From the NCBI GenBank assembly GCA_012295275.1, contig CM022673.1, positions 16,222,310 through 16,286,309 of the forward strand: a DNA stretch of 64,000 bases, written 5' to 3'. Shown in pieces: positions 63,856-64,000 of the stretch. The notes under the pieces are model-generated. The model saw nothing but the letters and a program-made list of their open reading frames with translations. It searched no databases and was not told the origin of the DNA. Numbering within the stretch: position 1 is the stretch's first letter; the number at the start of each line of letters is the position of its first letter. A program made the position numbers and the translations under genes. Origin of the DNA: Chrysomallon squamiferum. Its lineage: Eukaryota > Mollusca > Gastropoda > Neomphalida > Peltospiridae.

Positions 63856-64000
63856 TTTATTTATCACTCAGATATTAAGCTGTTCAGAAAATATTATGCA
63901 TAATCTCAAAAAATAATACAGAATGAAAGTTACTTTTTGTATTCTGTTCATTAAATTATGGATTTAAAATCTGGAAATTTAAGCTATTGTAAAACAGCAG
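58416..64000. other. MOB3 3' UTR and AT-rich flank
   Basis: About 5.6 kb without a supported gene. It consists of T/A homopolymers, (ATT)n around 59095-59125, (TTTA)n around 63835-63864, (CA)n near 63006-63040 and several AATAAA signals. A short TTAACCCCTTAAATCCT...AGGATTAA pair at 63682-63742 looks like a small inverted repeat. Nothing else seen. Confidence 0.65.
58624..58629 (+). terminator. First candidate MOB3 polyadenylation signal
   Basis: AATAAA about 210 nt after the MOB3 stop. Further signals occur downstream (e.g. near 59606 and 63220), so the true 3' end is uncertain. Confidence 0.35.

Overview
The window is very AT-rich animal nuclear DNA. It has long runs of A/T, many microsatellites, multi-exon genes with GT-AG introns, and no bacterial-style gene packing. 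Codon-level comparison with remembered protein families gives six protein-coding genes, four on well-known single-copy families (LC3, DEF8, RUNDC1, MOB3) plus two copies of lysosomal chitobiase. A lophotrochozoan, probably a mollusc, is my best guess. It rests on the gene set, the base composition and one repeat-like motif (AAGGGAAATAACTC near 1754), and it is inference only.

Layout. 1-8336: mostly non-coding, with a few tiny candidate exons on the minus strand. 8337-9955 (+): four-exon LC3 gene. 9956-14181: AT-rich spacer. 14182-17937 (-): seven-exon chitobiase copy A. 17938-19059: divergent promoter region. 19060-26132 (+): eleven-exon DEF8 gene with an apparent 1-nt frameshift in exon 10. 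27183-31604 (-): seven-exon chitobiase copy B. 31605-38032: AT-rich spacer. 38033-52097 (-): sixteen-exon RUNDC1 gene with a MITE-like element in one intron. 52098-53433: divergent promoter region. 53434-58415 (+): seven-exon MOB3 gene. 58416-64000: 3' UTR and spacer.

Exon phases close across every intron of every gene, apart from the one DEF8 frameshift. The two chitobiase copies share all six intron phases and several exact exon lengths (212 and 162 nt), so they arose by duplication; DEF8 lies between them on the opposite strand. LC3, DEF8, chitobiase and, as I recall, RUNDC1 all belong to autophagy or lysosome biology, so the interval looks like a lysosome/autophagy neighbourhood. Whether that is more than chance cannot be decided here.

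The most unusual structure is recurrent duplication of splice junctions. In at least four introns the tandem-repeat unit includes the authentic donor or acceptor plus a piece of the adjoining exon (chitobiase B introns 2 and 6, the intron before DEF8 exon 9, the intron before RUNDC1 exon 14). MOB3 intron 1 adds a fifth, dispersed copy of an acceptor plus exon start. This leaves arrays of decoy splice sites beside the real ones.
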